A DNA stretch of 64,000 nucleotides from Rhodotorula mucilaginosa (GCA_034406715.1 CP137867.1:434001-498000); one strand, 5' to 3'; shown: positions 21,768 through 34,203, counted from the stretch's first letter. Notes: a model not told the origin generated them from the sequence alone. Program-made: numbers and translations.

Positions 21768-22693
21768 TCAGAGCAAGGTGTCTAAAAAGTCCTGCCCCTT
21801 TGCGGCTGGTTGCACCCCTGGTTTTGTCGATATGGATACAGCAGCGGCGGCGGCGGAACGGGCGATCGGTGCAGCGGGAGCGGCGAATCGAGAGCCAGCT
21901 GCTGTTCCGCTTGGCGTAGCTGGGCTGGAAGCGGCGGGACGGGGTTGGGGCACACTGCGCGGAGCCGTGCCCGCAAATCGATCCTTGAGGTCTGGGAACG
22001 TCACATAGCAGGCATAAGGTCAGTTTTTCAGACGGATCGGAAGGGAGAACTCGAGCGAGCAACAAAACTCGCCTCGAACGGCTTGCCTGTGCCGAGCCTC
22101 ATCCTGCATTCTTCGGATATCTTCGAGCTCTGCTTCCGTAGCAGCAGGCTGAACTCTCGTAGGCGGCCGGGGCCTCCCACCCTTGCCCGTCCCGCCTATC
22201 CGCAAGTGCGCAAACGAGTGATCCACGTCGTCGTCATCTTGCGCGTCTCGGTCCCCTACGGCCGGGAAGCCAAGCCCGGCTTGACCTTCTGATGATGCTA
22301 GTCGTGCCCGCTGGTTCTCGAGAAAGGCAGCCAGCTCGGCTTGTTCTTCTGCCTTGCGGAGTTCTGTTGAAAGGTCACGAAAGATCGCGGTCAGGAAGCC
22401 GGCGAGCCGTGCGCCTTATACCGGCTCGACAGAGACGCACCCTCTTCCTCGTCAATCTCTTCGTCTGCGGGTGCAGATTGCCCTTCCGGACCGCTCGCGA
22501 GCCGTCCTTCCGCCCGCGCCGCCTCTTCATCGTCCTCCTTGTACCGATCGGCGTTCGTGCCTAGTCGCCGTTTCTCGACTTCCTTGATCGCGGCATCGAC
22601 GGCGGCGTGTTCGGCAGCTTGTTCCGGAGTCGGCGCGTGGGTCTTTTGGTACCGCCGGGACGCGGCGCGGGCGTATTTGTCTTGCAGGACCAT
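21768..22693 (-). CDS. Uncharacterised charged coiled-coil protein
   Basis: Not recognised. Exon 1 runs 22693-22441 and exon 2 starts at 22363. The GTGCGT donor inside the acidic stretch is required to keep the frame (IDEEE, then ELRKAEEQAELAAFLENQRA). Exon 3, about 21991-21768, is joined through an acceptor TTCCCAG; the matching donor is uncertain (best fit at 22063, GTTGCT). About 258 residues. It starts MVLQDKYARAASRRYQKTH, then has helical charged segments, a DDDDVDHSFAHLRIGGTGKG turn, and a Pro/Ala/Ser-rich tail ending KGQDFLDTLL. No membrane or signal sequence. Helix-rich and charged throughout, it may be a scaffold or RNA-associated protein, but no family is asserted. Confidence 0.6.
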
Positions 22694-23242
22694 GACGACG
22701 GCGAGGTGGCGGGCGGTTCACGGCCGATGCTGGCAGGCAGGAGCTGGCCGACAGCTCGCCTCGTTGCGATTTCTTGAGGATGCTTAGACTGTCATCCGAA
22801 TCGAACTTTAGTGTGTACTGTTCAGGCGGCGTGAACGATTCAAGAACGGCGGGGCTCACGGAGAGATGAAACGGTCTCGCAACACTTTGGCGATGCCAGC
22901 GTTGGTGCACCTCGATGCTAGACTAGTACCGTTGTAGGACGCTTGCTGGGTCTGCTTTCCTGGGCTCGTCCGGGGTGACGGGAAAGGTGCGGAAGATGAC
23001 GAGCAAGTTGGTCGCCTGTCGCTCTGACCCCACTCGGCAGCTCGTCCGTGGCTCGGACTAGCCGCTACAGAGCAGACAGGATCAGTTCTGCCTGGCTGGG
23101 CAGCGGAACGGGCGCCGGCCGGCACGAGCGAGCAGCGGACGACTCGCCTCTTGGCCCGCTCATTCAACCCGCTCAGCGGCAAGCGCTACACTCGCCCATC
23201 CAGCAGTCCAGCGAGCCGTAGCAGGGGGTGCAGGAGGACCAT
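22694..23242. other. Divergent intergenic region
   Basis: About 550 bp between divergent start codons at 22693 and 23243. No coding exon recognised; presumably both promoters. Confidence 0.45.
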
Positions 23243-24704
23243 ATGCCCGGGGCCGCTACACTAGCAACAGCCCTCATGCCGCCTCCTCCGACGAGTGCGT
23301 CGTCGTCGTCGACTGCTGCCACCACATCAGGGACCGCAGCCATGCCAGGAGCAGACGGAGGGTTTGGCAGCCTGTCGAATGCGCCAACAGGGTCCCTCGG
23401 CTCCACGTTGGAAGGGCTCCGCACCCTCGTTCACAAGCGCAAGACGGCGTGGACCTACCTCAAGAACGCCGCCGACGGCAGAGTGTACTGGTTAAACGCG
23501 AGTCGCTTTCTTCCACACTGCGAGTTGTAAAGTCTCCGCTGACATCTCTTGTTTCCCCCCGCTTGCAGACGATCCTCCTGACGGACGATGACCTCCGAAT
23601 CGCGTTCCCGAACGAAAAGATGCGAAACAGGTGCGGTACCCCTTCACGCCTCACTCTGTCGTCCGAACGCCGTCCGACCTCAGAATCCGCTTTCGACTGA
23701 CTAGGAATTCTTCGTCTTGCTCCCGCACAGATCAATTCGCTTCACGGCGCTCGGCATGTCGCTCTCGAGCCTCCTGGACATCTCGCCCGCGCACGACTTT
23801 TTGCGAGGCCTGCTCGCTCTCGTGCAGGAATTCGAGGCAATACCAGAAGAGCGCTTCGGTGGGAAGCATGTGAGTCTACAATCTTGGCGAATCGTTTGCT
23901 CTCGTCCAGACAAGCAGGGGTGACGACCAGCGTGCTGATCCCACCGGAATGGTTCTCGCCGTGTAGCAGCAGAAAAGTCTCTTCAAGGTCGGTTCGCGAT
24001 CCAGAAAAGGCACAGGCAGCCTATCTGGCTCGAGCAGCGGAGGCGGTGTCGGTGGCGGAGGCGGAGACTTTGGGATGGCGATCGCCGCCGACGGAGGCGA
24101 CTCGAGCATGCTCTTCATGCCCAACATTGTGAGCCTTCCGGCTGCCCTCCCACGTGCAGCGACATGGTTCCGCTTCTACCTGGTACTTTCGTCTGCTACG
24201 TCCCGGGGACATCGTAGGCTGACTGCGCTATTCCCTCTTTCGCCAGCCTTTCGAACTCGACTATTTCCAAGTCCTGACCACGATGTGTGAGATCCTCGTC
24301 GAGATCTACACCAGAATAGGGTCCTACCTCGGCCCTTCGACCTCGTCCTCCTCGACCACTTCGCTCTCGGCCACAGGGCTGTTCCCGCAACCGCCGGTGG
24401 TCGCGCGGGGAGCGGGCTCAGGCGCCCTCGGTCTCAGTCCGACGCTGATCGAAACCGTGTACAAGGTGGATGCACGTCTCAAGGTATGTACAAGTGGGCC
24501 AGCTCTAGACACGCGACGTGAGAGCGCAGGCGCAGGCTCCGGCCCTCAAGAGTCAAGTGCCGGAATACTGACAACGCCCTTCTTGTCCGCACCCGACAGA
24601 AACTGATCTCGCTCCTCTCGAAAGAGATCGACACGCTCGCTCGCGCCGCCATCAAAGCCGAGCTGAACAGTCTCGGCGCCGCCGAATATGGCCTCGATGC
24701 CTGA
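23243..24704 (+). CDS. Uncharacterised conserved-looking helical protein, six exons
   Basis: Not recognised. Exons 23243-23482, 23569-23630, 23731-23869, 23967-24128, 24247-24483 and 24600-24704 give 314 residues, all junctions in frame. After a Ser/Thr/Ala-rich leader come helical blocks: LEGLRTLVHKRKTAWTYLKN, TILLTDDDLRIAFPNEKM, RFTALGMSLSSLLDISPAHD, a Gly/Ser-rich loop, PFELDYFQVLTTMCEILVEI and LISLLSKEIDTLARAAIKAE. The dense small exons and helical composition suggest a conserved cytosolic protein. The acceptor before exon 4 is a NAGNAG (TAGCAG at 23964-23969), allowing one Gln more or less. No domain assigned. Confidence 0.72.
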
Positions 24705-24930
24705 TGACTTCCCTTAATGGTCTCCCCATCCCGTTGCATCTCGTTCGCATTCCTTCCTGATTCCTCTTCGTTCAAACAGTAGTACGACGGATCGTCTTGT
24801 TGCTTGTATAGTATTGTCGTCCACATTGTTATACCTTCGCCATCCGGGATTCGTTGAAGTTCTCGACGGGCCCGACCGCCCGGACACCACCGTCTCTTGG
24901 AAGCACGGCGCTTACTCACACCTCGCTCCG

Positions 24931-26087
24931 ATGGCTTCGACTGCGTCAGCGAGTTTGCCAGCAGAGCCAGCAGCGCCTACACCCCGCCGTCGCGGTGCTT
25001 TCATCGTCCTCGAAGGCCTCGATCGGTCCGGAAAGTCGACGCAGGTCGAGAAACTCGTCGCTACGCTCCAGGACCGCGGCATCGATGCAGTCACGGCCAG
25101 ATTCCCAGGTGAGCAAGTCGTACTGTGTCAGAGTATGCTCAGGAGGGGCGCTATGCGGGCTCGACGCGTCGAGGCGCGGTGATGAAGAACCCCGTCGAAG
25201 GACGACTCAGGGCCATAGCGGGACCGGAGGTCCATGTAGAGGCTTCGAGAAGTCCTCGACAGACATGCGAGGAGCCGTGACTAACTCTGCCGCTTCTCCG
25301 GTGCACTGCTCTCCCCAAACCCCCTCCAACTTGCGCCGCTCTTGTCGCATGGCGCAGACCGCACGCTCGCTACAGGCAAGATGATCGACTCGTACCTCTC
25401 GCAAAAATCTGATCTCGACGACCGAGCGATCCATCTCCTCTTCTCGGCGAACCGCTGGGAACGAGCGTATGTTCTCACCCTTCTCAGGTCCCCGTTCCTT
25501 CCGACAGCGGGCACTGGACTCGCAGCGTGAGCTACCTTTTCGCTTACTTTTCCCCGTCACGGATCCGCAGGACGCAGATCCTCGAGGATTTGAACCGAGG
25601 CAGGACTGTCGTCTGCGACCGCTACGCCTTTTCCGGCATCGCCTTCTCCGTAATCAAGGTGCGAAATTCGCTTGCAGCCTCGCTTCCCAGGGCGAAACAT
25701 CGCTCCGCAAATCGCAGGCTCACTGGGAAGCTGACGTGCTATTGAACCTCCGCACAGGGCTTGTCCTGGTCATGGTGCCGAGCGCCCGATATCGGCCTCC
25801 CCGCTCCCGACCTCGTCCTCTTCCTTCGTGTATCCTCCGCCGTCGCCGAGCAGCGAGGCGGTTTCGGTCAAGAACGCTACGAGAAGCGAGAAGTCCAGCA
25901 AAAAGTGGCAGGAGCGTTCAAGCGCCTCGGCGAGACGATGCCCGAAGGAGAATGGATCGAGGTGGATGCCGACCAAGCGATGGAGGACGTGCACCGGGAG
26001 ATCGTGTCCAGGGTGGACACTGTTCTTGACAGCAACAAGCTGGATGCGCCGGTACAGAGGCTTTGGGAGGACGAGGAGGGACTGTGA
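24931..26087 (+). CDS. CDC8: Thymidylate kinase
   Basis: Thymidylate kinase phosphorylates dTMP to dTDP, an essential step in dTTP supply. Four exons (24931-25108, 25358-25466, 25571-25658, 25758-26087) encode 234 residues. The P-loop is [17 protein letters not shown]. The DR motif and dTMP contacts appear as [15 protein letters not shown], and the lid/substrate region as [32 protein letters not shown] spans the second intron as in Cdc8 proteins. The ATG at 24931 gives about 30 residues before the first strand; an in-frame ATG further upstream would add a non-conserved leader. Intron 1 (249 nt) is long for this locus and holds nothing recognisable. Confidence 0.93.
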
Positions 26088-26246
26088 AGGCGTTCTGCGC
26101 CGCGCGACGGCCAGTCATAGCTTGTTGTTGTAAGACATTGCGTTCTCTCGCGTTCACCGTTCCGAGTGCAGAGGTCAGGGACGAGTTCAGAGAATGTCGT
26201 GATGACAGTGTCTATGCAGGGAGGGAGATCTACCAGGATACCCCTC

Positions 26247-29200
26247 CTAAGCTGCGTGATCGCTGTAGTACTTGCGTGCCGCCTCGAGCACCGAGCTCTC
26301 AACGGAGAACCAAGCGCTTTCGACCTCCTGCCAGACGGCCGCACGCTTCGCTGAATCGATGCGCTTAATCTGCAGCTCAAACGCGGCCGAGACGGGCTTG
26401 TGGTCCGAGATGTTGACCTCGTAGCGCTGATACTGGAGAGGATGGACGTGCTCGCCCCGATCCGTGCGGTACAGAATTCGGTCGCACCAGGCGGGAATCC
26501 GTCGCTTCGGCGACGAGTCGTATTGATCAGTACAGGGGTCGTATCTGCTCGGCGAGGCAAGATAGTCAGATGATGATCAGGCTAGACGCGCACGTTGTTA
26601 GCCGCCTTACTTGTAGGTGGGAGAGAAGTGTATAGGCAGTTCCTTGAAGGAACGCAAGCGGAAGTTTTGATTCGTCGCGAGATTCTTCAGTAGTTGGTCG
26701 TGCGGGAGGAGCGATTCCAGGTTGCCGCAAGCGACCGCGGACACCACCACGTCGCGAGGAGCATCGATGCGGTAGTTCAGGTCGCCACTGTGTCATGAAA
26801 AGTGCGTGTCAGCTTAAGTATTGGGCCAACCTGGCCACACGTCACGATCGAGCTCACCTGATGATCGTCACTTCGTGGTCAAAGACCATGGTTCCTGCTC
26901 CGCCTGGTGCGTACGCTCCCGGCGACGAAGAACCTAGCTCTGAAAAAGAAGCTTTGCTCTCGAGAATGTCGGCGAGGTCGCGATCACGCTGGTGGCGATG
27001 GGTCTGGCCTGCGGCGAGATGGCAGTTGATGAAGCAGAATGAGGAATCGTCGATGACAAAGCCTGCAGCGCGAGGGGCCCAAGTCAGCAGTAGTCCCAGC
27101 TCGAACATGGAGGGAGGAACGGGTCGCTCACGAGACAGGATCGCGCCCTTGTTGCCGTAGCGACCGCCCATCCCGGTCTTGACGGTGACGAGTGCGACGT
27201 CGCGGAGCCTCGTGGCCTCGGCGGATTTGACAAAGATGCAGCTGAGGAGACCGATCATGTCACCGACGTGCACCACGGTGTACGGCGTGTCGGCGGGTAA
27301 GTGCATCCGAACGGCTTGGACGAGCTTGTCGTGCCACTGGCGATAGGCGGAAGAGAGCGAGTCGGACATTTTGCCGTCGACTGCCTTCTTCTTGCCGATG
27401 AGCATCGACTTGGCCGTGAGTCGTTTGTCTTCGAGATCGATCACCTCTTGGAAGCCGAACGAGATAATGTCCGGACTGTCGACGCTGGTGAGGGCATTGC
27501 GGAGGAACTCGAGGTTGTCAACAGAGCCGTGCAAGTCGGTCGGCCGATTCGAGTCGACGTTCCACGTCACGCAGAGCGCCCGTATCGGTCGGAAGGAACA
27601 GTAGTCGGGCTGGCGAAGGTGCAACTCGGCGTCGATCCAGTCCTCCCGGAGGAAGCCATCCCAGAGACAGACCGTCTCGTTCGAAGCGCTCGCGACTTGT
27701 AGCGTCGAGTCTTGCCACAGCGAGGCAGGATCGACCATGAGACGTATCACGGGGTCCTCGTGCGCCTTCCAGGCCTTCTTGACCGTCCACGGATCGGTCG
27801 AGACGTCGTAAACGTGAATGAAACCGGTCCGGAAGCCGGCCCACACGAACCGCCGAACGCCAGTCAATGCAGAGACGGCACCGGGCGAGACGCGCTGCAC
27901 CTGCGTACACGCGTAGGTGGACTGGTCCCATACAGAGATGTATCCGTTGTCGTGCCCGAGGAAGAGGAGATTTTGATAGTCTGGCACGATCGCATGAGCT
28001 GTGACGGCGCCAATATACCCGGCCGATTCTGGCGTCACCAAGGGGCGGGTGAGCAAGCTGAAAGGGCCGTCGCGCGACCCCGTCGGGTCGAATAGCCGAA
28101 TCTGCGGACTGCGCATCGAGACTGCGGTTGATCCCGCCTTGGTCGTCGGACCGGACGAGCTCCAGAGCTCGTCTCCCACCATCGCCGTCCAGGTCTGTTG
28201 CGCAGGCAAACGCTGTTGGACCGGCGTATCCGAGAGCGATGCCGCGAGGCCTCCCCGCTCCGGCCAGACGAGGACCTTGCCCGACTCGTCGACAGTGACC
28301 ATCGTCCGGCGCACACGGTAGATCGCCGTGATCGGATACACGTGCGCGTGATGTCGCTGGTCCGTGATCGCGAGTTTCCCGACGTCGACTTCGTAGAGGT
28401 GACCTTCTTTCGTTCCGCACCACAAGTACCGTCCGTCGTCGTCCGGTCGATCGGCATCAGCCGCTCGCCATTCAAGCGAGAGGAACTTTTGCTGGTCGTT
28501 CGCGATCGGCAAAGACTGCGAGGAGACTCCGCTGCTCGTCGAGTGCCAGACATGCAGACGGTGGTGCGCAGTGACGACGCGAGGGCCTCGGACCGTCCAC
28601 GCGGAGAACTGGTTTGTGGTGTGCACGTGTCGTCGATTCCGGTGAGTCGGTGGTCGACGATTCGCAAACGTCGCGTCCGGGTACGCTTGCGACCGCGCAG
28701 TCTCGTCGTCTTCACCCTCCGAGGATCCGTCACCGCCTCCGCCGCCGGGCGCCGTACTGACGGCTGGTCGCTTCGGTACGATCTTCTCTGACGCGACATG
28801 GCCGCGCAGAGGCGGCGGCGGAGGTACATAAGGTATTGCGGACGGGAGCGCCGACAGGGGCGCGGCCGTTTGCGTCGAAGACGCGGCAAATTCGGGCGCA
28901 GGCGGGGCAGACATCGCTGGTCTCGGTGGTAAGGGGACAGGTGGAACGGAAAGGCCGCGACTTGGCAATGCCGGGCGACCATCCGACTCTGCAGGCAAGG
29001 ACGACGGCTGAGCTTCGCGAGAAGGCAGGAGAGGGCGTGCCGGGATGGGTGGCGCGTTGGAGCCTGCCGAGAGGGATGACGAAGGAGATCGAGTGAAAGA
29101 GGAAGCTGGAACGGCTACTCCTCTTGCCCCCGGTTTCGGAGGCGAGACCGATGATGCCAGAGGAGAAGAAGGCTGCAGTGCTGGCCGACTGGGCAAGGCT

Positions 29201-30282
29201 GGGATGGCCACGCTCGGTCGATCCGGTGTCGGCGGTTGTTCGGTGATGGCCGGGCGAGGCGGAATCGAAGGTCGCGTAATTGGAAAGGGCCGCTTCTCGA
29301 GCTCCGAATCTTCCTCGTCCGACGAGCTGTGATACGTCGACTCGGACGAGTAAGGGTCTTCGTAAGGATCGTGCTGATCCGCATTCTCCTCAATCTCCTC
29401 CGGTTCCGCAAAAGGCGACATGGGCGCAGACTGGGACTGGCCCAGAGAGACCGCAGACGCTGACACAGCTGCATCCAGAGTATTGAGTGCAGGTTCCGAC
29501 GCTGAGCGTTGAGGGTCGGGCTCCGAGGTGCTGAAGCGCGAGACGAGGTTCCGGACCGACGAGGCTGGCGAGGAGGTCGACGTTACTGCGGGCGGCACGT
29601 CCGGCTTCGCGACAGTCAGAGTCTTGGAGAGGAGGGAGGGTAGTGCCGCCTCGCTTGGAGCGGTTTCTGGATCTCCGAACGGGGTACTGGGCCGCAGGTT
29701 GGAAGCAGGAGGCCGTGGCGGAGCCGGACGCCGCAAGGACGGCGCACTCGAGAGCGCTCGCGCCATCTCTGGCCTCGCGTTTCCCTTCGCTTCGGCAGGC
29801 GGTTGCCTGTTCGGATCTCCTCCTTTTGTGAGCACGTGCGAGGCGGTAGGTGGATCGGGCAAGCGGTTGCTGCTTCCCTCGCGAGCGCCTTCCACCGTGA
29901 CCGGTTCCGGCGAATTCTGTTCGGAGCGCGCTTCAGGGCTGGTCGTAGTCGATGCAGTAGTGTCTTCCGTCGGTTGTTGCGCCCCGGATCGAAGAACTGC
30001 AGTGACGGCGGTCGCTCCTTCATCGCTCGTCTCCGAGGCCGAACTGACCACTTTGGCGGCGTCGTCCTCCTCCGATTCTGGCGTCTGCTGATCGGTCACA
30101 CGTGCGCTCTCGGACTTGGCGACGGTATCGACGCTCTGAACAGGGGCCGCAGGCGATTTGGCGAGAGCGAGAGGCTTTGGCGGCGGTTTCGGAGGAAGCG
30201 AAGCGGTTGACGTCGACAACTGCTCAAATCGCGCTCGGAGGGACGAGAAGGATTGTGGGGCATCCTCAGCGTCCCCCGACAT
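26247..30282 (-). CDS. Inositol-polyphosphate 5-phosphatase with N-terminal beta-propeller
   Basis: 5-phosphatases of this class remove the 5-phosphate of phosphoinositides such as PI(4,5)P2 and PIP3. Four exons (30282-27132, 27062-26858, 26787-26611, 26544-26247) give 1276 residues. Residues 1 to about 550 are Pro/Ser-rich and disordered, full of PPRP-type runs. Roughly 555-890 form a WD-like propeller (RRFVWAGFRTGFIHVYDVST, ETVCLWDGFLRED). The catalytic domain follows: ALCVTWNVDSN, the Mg-binding Glu of FGFQEVIDLE, GRYGNKGAILSRF across intron 1, FINCHLAAGQ, GDLNYRID, PAWCDRIL and SDHKPVSAAFEL. All catalytic motifs are present. The propeller-plus-phosphatase layout resembles plant WD40 5PTases and filamentous-fungal homologs rather than yeast synaptojanins. 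There is no Sac1 domain. The Pro-rich half could bind SH3 partners (inference). Confidence 0.9.
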
Positions 30283-30747
30283 GTTGGACTGCGCAGGCTA
30301 TGGCTGGAAGCGAGCAGGGCGCGGGGGCAGTTGTGCCAACCTGAAAAAGTGGAGCGATTCAGCGGGCCGATCCGACATTTCCAGTCCGAGGCTAGGCTCA
30401 CTGTGCAGTGTGGGACGACAGAGCGTATCCAGCCCGGTCTAGGATGCCTGTACGATAGCCTCGGTCCGGAACCGTGGTTTGTGCGAGCCGAACTCTTGCA
30501 GGAAAGCAGCGGCTCTTCTTGCGGATCCTCGGCTTGACAATCTGCTCGACTTGAACCAAACTTCCTGCCCCGTTGCCTAGCGCAGGTAAGGATCAACAAA
30601 AGGTCCCGTCGCAGCGGCCCGGCGGAAGAAGGAGATGAGGCGAAGTTCTTCTTCTTGAAATTTGCAAGATGCGAAAACAAAAGAATCGGGTATGCTTCCC
30701 GTTTTTACAAGAACCCACACAAGACCGCGGGTCGACTTTCACCGTCT
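30283..30747. other. Upstream of 5-phosphatase / downstream of CCT1
   Basis: Tandem minus-strand genes flank this stretch. It should contain the phosphatase promoter and the CCT1 3' UTR. No gene or repeat recognised. Confidence 0.4.
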
Positions 30748-33107
30748 CTAGTGGGCGTGCGAGCCATCGTCGCCCTTTTGCTCGGGCGGGACCGTGATCT
30801 GCGAGCATGGCGGAGGGAGAGAACCCGGGATCGTGTCAATTGTCAGAAGACGGGGGATGAGAAAGAAGGGAAAGCAAAGGAGCGCACCCTGTCGTCGATA
30901 CGCAGCAATGCCGTGCAAGCCTCGAGCGCCGACTTGAGACTCTTGACCTTGCTCACCATCGGCTCGAGCACACCCGCCTTGACGTTATCCCGCACCTCGC
31001 CCTTGCCCAAGTCGAGGCCGTAATGCCGCAAACCCCTCCGCGGGTCCCCGACGGGCGCCGACTGGGCCGCGTTGTGGTACGCGCGCAATTTGGCGACGAG
31101 GTCGGTGCTGTCCTTGGCGGCGTTGACGGCGAGCGTCTTCGGGATCACGAGCAGTGCGGCGGCGAATTCGGCGATCGCGAGTTGTTCCCGCGAGCCCTGG
31201 CAGAATCACGGTCTGTTAGCTTGGTTGTCCCCTTGCCGGACGAAGGGACGTAGAGAGGGGAGAGAACGGACAAGAGTGGTCGCAAAGTTCTCGAGGTAGA
31301 TGCTGAGCGCCGTCTCGACCGCGCCACCGCCGGGCACGACGCTGCCACTCTCCAGTGTCCGCTTAATGGCGCACAGAGAGTCGTGCAGGGCGCGCTCCAT
31401 CTCGTCCAAGAGGTAGTCTGGTACACAAGTCAGTGAAGAACACGAGTCAGCATGCCTCGTTTCGGTAGTATACTAATCCCCTGACGAGCGTGCGGATGCC
31501 GAAAGTAGGAGGATGGCCCGAACAGAGAGCTGCCGACTGACCGTTCGCTCCGCGGAGGATGACCGAACTCGAGCTGACGACCTTTGTCCCCTTGACGAGG
31601 ATCAACTCGTCGTCGCTAATCCGTTCCTGCACCACCTCGTCCGCCGTCCCGAGGTACCCCGCCTCGAACGTCTCCTCCCCTTCGAGGTTGGCCAAACTCG
31701 ACACGAGCGTCGCGCCCGTCGCTTTCGCGATCCGGCGCAGGTCCTCCTTCTTGCACCGCCGGACGGCCATCGCGCCCGCCTCGACAAACTCTTTCAGGCA
31801 CAGGTCGTCGATACCTTTCGTCGTCAGGATGACGTTGGCTCCCGACGCGAGGATCTTGCGGACCCGCTCGATCGTAATGTCGGCCTCGCTGTAAGCGCAA
31901 ACACGGGGCGCGAGCAGCGGTTAGTGGCGCGTCCTAAACCTCCCGGCCCGACAGGTTGAGAGACATACCGCTTCCTGATGGCCTCGAGCTGTTCCGGGTC
32001 ATCGATCGTGATGTGGACGCCGAGGTGCATCCGCGTCTTCTGCAGGTTCATGTCGAGGCAAGCAATCTTGGCGTTGCCGATCCGAGTCTTCATCGCTGCA
32101 AAAGAATGCAAAAAAGGCATGTCAGTTCCTGCCACAAATGCTTGTGTCAGAAGTCGGTAGCTGATGGCGGCCGACGGACCCTGGGAGGCGACGGTGCAGT
32201 TGAGCGCGTAGCCCTTGACAAAGATGGATTCGGTGGCGCTCTTGCCGTGCGCCTTGAGGACGTTGACGGCCTTGACGGGGTACTTGACGTCGCCGCGGGC
32301 GTTGATCGTCTTGACGGCGAGCATGGCGTCGACGGCGAGGTTGGCAAAGAAGGTGTCGTCGCTGTCGTCGGTGTCCCGGTTCGACGATCAGTCCCCAAAC
32401 TTTCCCTAGAGACGCGGTAACAGAACTGCTCCGAATCAGAGCGAAAAGACGCACGCTCCGATGACCTTGCTCGACATGGACGTCTTTGCAATGTTGATGA
32501 GGCACTCTTTGCCGAGCGAGTCGACCTTGACGCTCAATTGCTCGGTGAGGTACCGGACGGCCTCCTTGCACGCGAGGCGGTAGCCGGTGATGACGGTGGT
32601 GGGGTGAATCTTGTTCTTGATGAGGTCGTTGGCGCGGCGGAGGAGTTCGGCGGCGACGATGACGACCGAGGTGGTGCCGTCGCCGACCTCCTTGTCCTGC
32701 TGCTGCGCGAGCTCGACGAGGATGCGCCCGGCGGGGTGTTCGACTTCGATCAGCTGGAGGATGGTGGCGCCGTCGTTCGAGATGGTGACGTCCTGCAGGC
32801 CGAAAGCATGTCAGTTCCATAGAGCTTCGCGAGCGGAGATGGGGTCAGGCGACGAGGGGCGGTGCAGAGGGAATCGCGCCTCTCGAGCGTGCGCCGGTTC
32901 GAGGGTCGAGAAGGGAAGCGGTAAACTGACTCCGATGTCGTCTACGAGCATCTTGTCGAGGCCATGGGGGCCGAGGCTGGTGCGGACAATGTTGGCGATG
33001 GTGACTGCGGCCTGGACATTCTCGTCGCGGACCTCCTTGCCCGAGACGCGCTGGCCGTTGCCGAGCAGTCCGACCGACTGGCGGGGGTCGCGTGCAAAGA
33101 GCGACAT
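30748..33107 (-). CDS. CCT1: TRiC/CCT chaperonin subunit alpha
   Basis: CCT1 is one of eight paralogous subunits of the cytosolic chaperonin that folds actin, tubulin and other clients. Eight exons (33107-32931, 32792-32455, 32361-32180, 32095-31969, 31888-31542, 31417-31272, 31196-30888, 30798-30748) give 558 residues, the usual size. Chaperonin motifs are intact: [29 protein letters not shown], the ATPase Asp in [19 protein letters not shown], and [10 protein letters not shown] near the C-terminus. Subunit identity as alpha comes from [31 protein letters not shown] and the last exon [16 protein letters not shown]. The gene shares a 75-bp spacer with the divergent methyltransferase gene. A second TRiC subunit (CCT4) lies about 11 kb away on the same strand. 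Confidence 0.95.
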
Positions 33108-33182
33108 GCTTGCTGCGGGGTGTCGAGGGCAGAGGGAGAGCGCGAGCAGGTCGCCTGGTCGCAGGTTGACCTCTCACTCTCG
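33108..33182. promoter_or_regulatory. 75-bp CCT1 / methyltransferase bidirectional promoter
   Basis: Only 75 bp separate the two start codons, so both promoters and 5' UTRs must fit in or overlap this stretch. No TATA box is visible; it is purine-rich with an AGGTTGACCTC element near its right end. One of the two genes may start transcription inside the other. Confidence 0.55.
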
Positions 33183-34203
33183 ATGGAGGCGCCGCACAAC
33201 TTGCCTGCGCACGCGACCAAGCACGTACAGCAGCTGCACTATGCGCTCCCCAACGCCCAGCTCGTCCTCCACCAGGACAACCACTCCGCCGACTCGACCG
33301 GTCCGTCCATCCATCCTCGCTCCCCCTTGCTTGCTTGCTGCTCTGCACAATGCTATCTGCACTGCTGTTCTCGGCCCTAATCATCTTCCCCCTGCTTGCT
33401 ACGCCGGCTCTCTCATAGGCCGCACCGTTTGGCTAGGAGCTCAAGTCCTCAGCGTCTACCTCGACCACCTCCTCGCCGACTCGCGACACCAGCACCGCGT
33501 CGCCCACAACCAGCGAGCCATCGACCTCGGTTCCGGCACCGGACTCGTCGCGCTCGCACTCGCCAACCTCGGCTACGACACCCTCGCGACCGACGTCGAC
33601 GCCATCGCTCATGGCGTCCTCGCTCAGAACGTCTCAGAGAACGCCGACCGCGTCAGTCGAGGTCGAGGTCGGATCCGCGCTGCTGCACTCGATTGGTTCA
33701 CGTTTGACCGCGACGCGTGGAGATGGCCTTCGTCGGGTGAAGACGACGACGACCAAGACGGCGGTGATGCGCGGCACGTCGACCTGATCACGACAGCCGA
33801 CACCGTGTACGATCCCTCCCTCTCGGAACCCCTCCTCCGCACCCTGCACGGCCTCTCGCTCCTCTCCTCCTTATCCTCATCGTCCGGCTCCCCCACTCCT
33901 CCTCCCATCTACCTCGCCCTCGAAGCACGCGACCCAGCCCTGATCGCCTCCTTCTTCCAACTCGCTGCGAGCTCAACGTTCGGGTTCAAGTGCTCCCGGA
34001 TCGATCCAAGTCGGATCAAGAAACTCGTCGAGAATGAAAAAGGGACACTCGCGTGGCAGGACGAGGCCGACTGGGAAGGCGTCGAGCTGTGGAAACTCGT
34101 CCTGTCGAAAAAGGAGCTCAACCTTCAAAAGACTAGTCGCCGCCAACTGAGGCAGCAGGCGCTCCTTTCGGTCAACACCGCCACCGCGGAGGGTGGAGCG
34201 TAA
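33183..34203 (+). CDS. METTL21-like protein-lysine methyltransferase (methyltransferase-16 family)
   Basis: Class I SAM-dependent enzymes of this family methylate lysines of translation factors and chaperones. Exons 33183-33300 and 33419-34203 give 300 residues. The intron (GTCCGT to CATAG) is supported by the family junction GRTVWLGAQVLSVYL, which matches the usual TGGxVWxxAxxLxxYL entry to the fold. Motif I is AIDLGSGTGLVALALANLG, and the acidic end of strand 2 is ATDVDA. The post-II motif LITTADTVYDPSLSEPLL corresponds to the family's DVVYDP, and YLALEARDPA forms the later strand. Substrate unknown. Being head-to-head with CCT1 is suggestive only; some vertebrate relatives methylate chaperones. 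Confidence 0.85.

Noticed and set aside
25109-25357. Possible box C/D snoRNA in CDC8 intron 1 (GTGATGA near 25178)
   Set aside because: A C-box-like string is present but no convincing D box or terminal stem was found.
32611-34203. Continuous 530-codon plus-strand frame through CCT1 antisense and the methyltransferase
   Set aside because: The left part is antisense to CCT1, and family motifs begin only at the methyltransferase start 33183. The intron at 33301-33418 removes non-conserved sequence.
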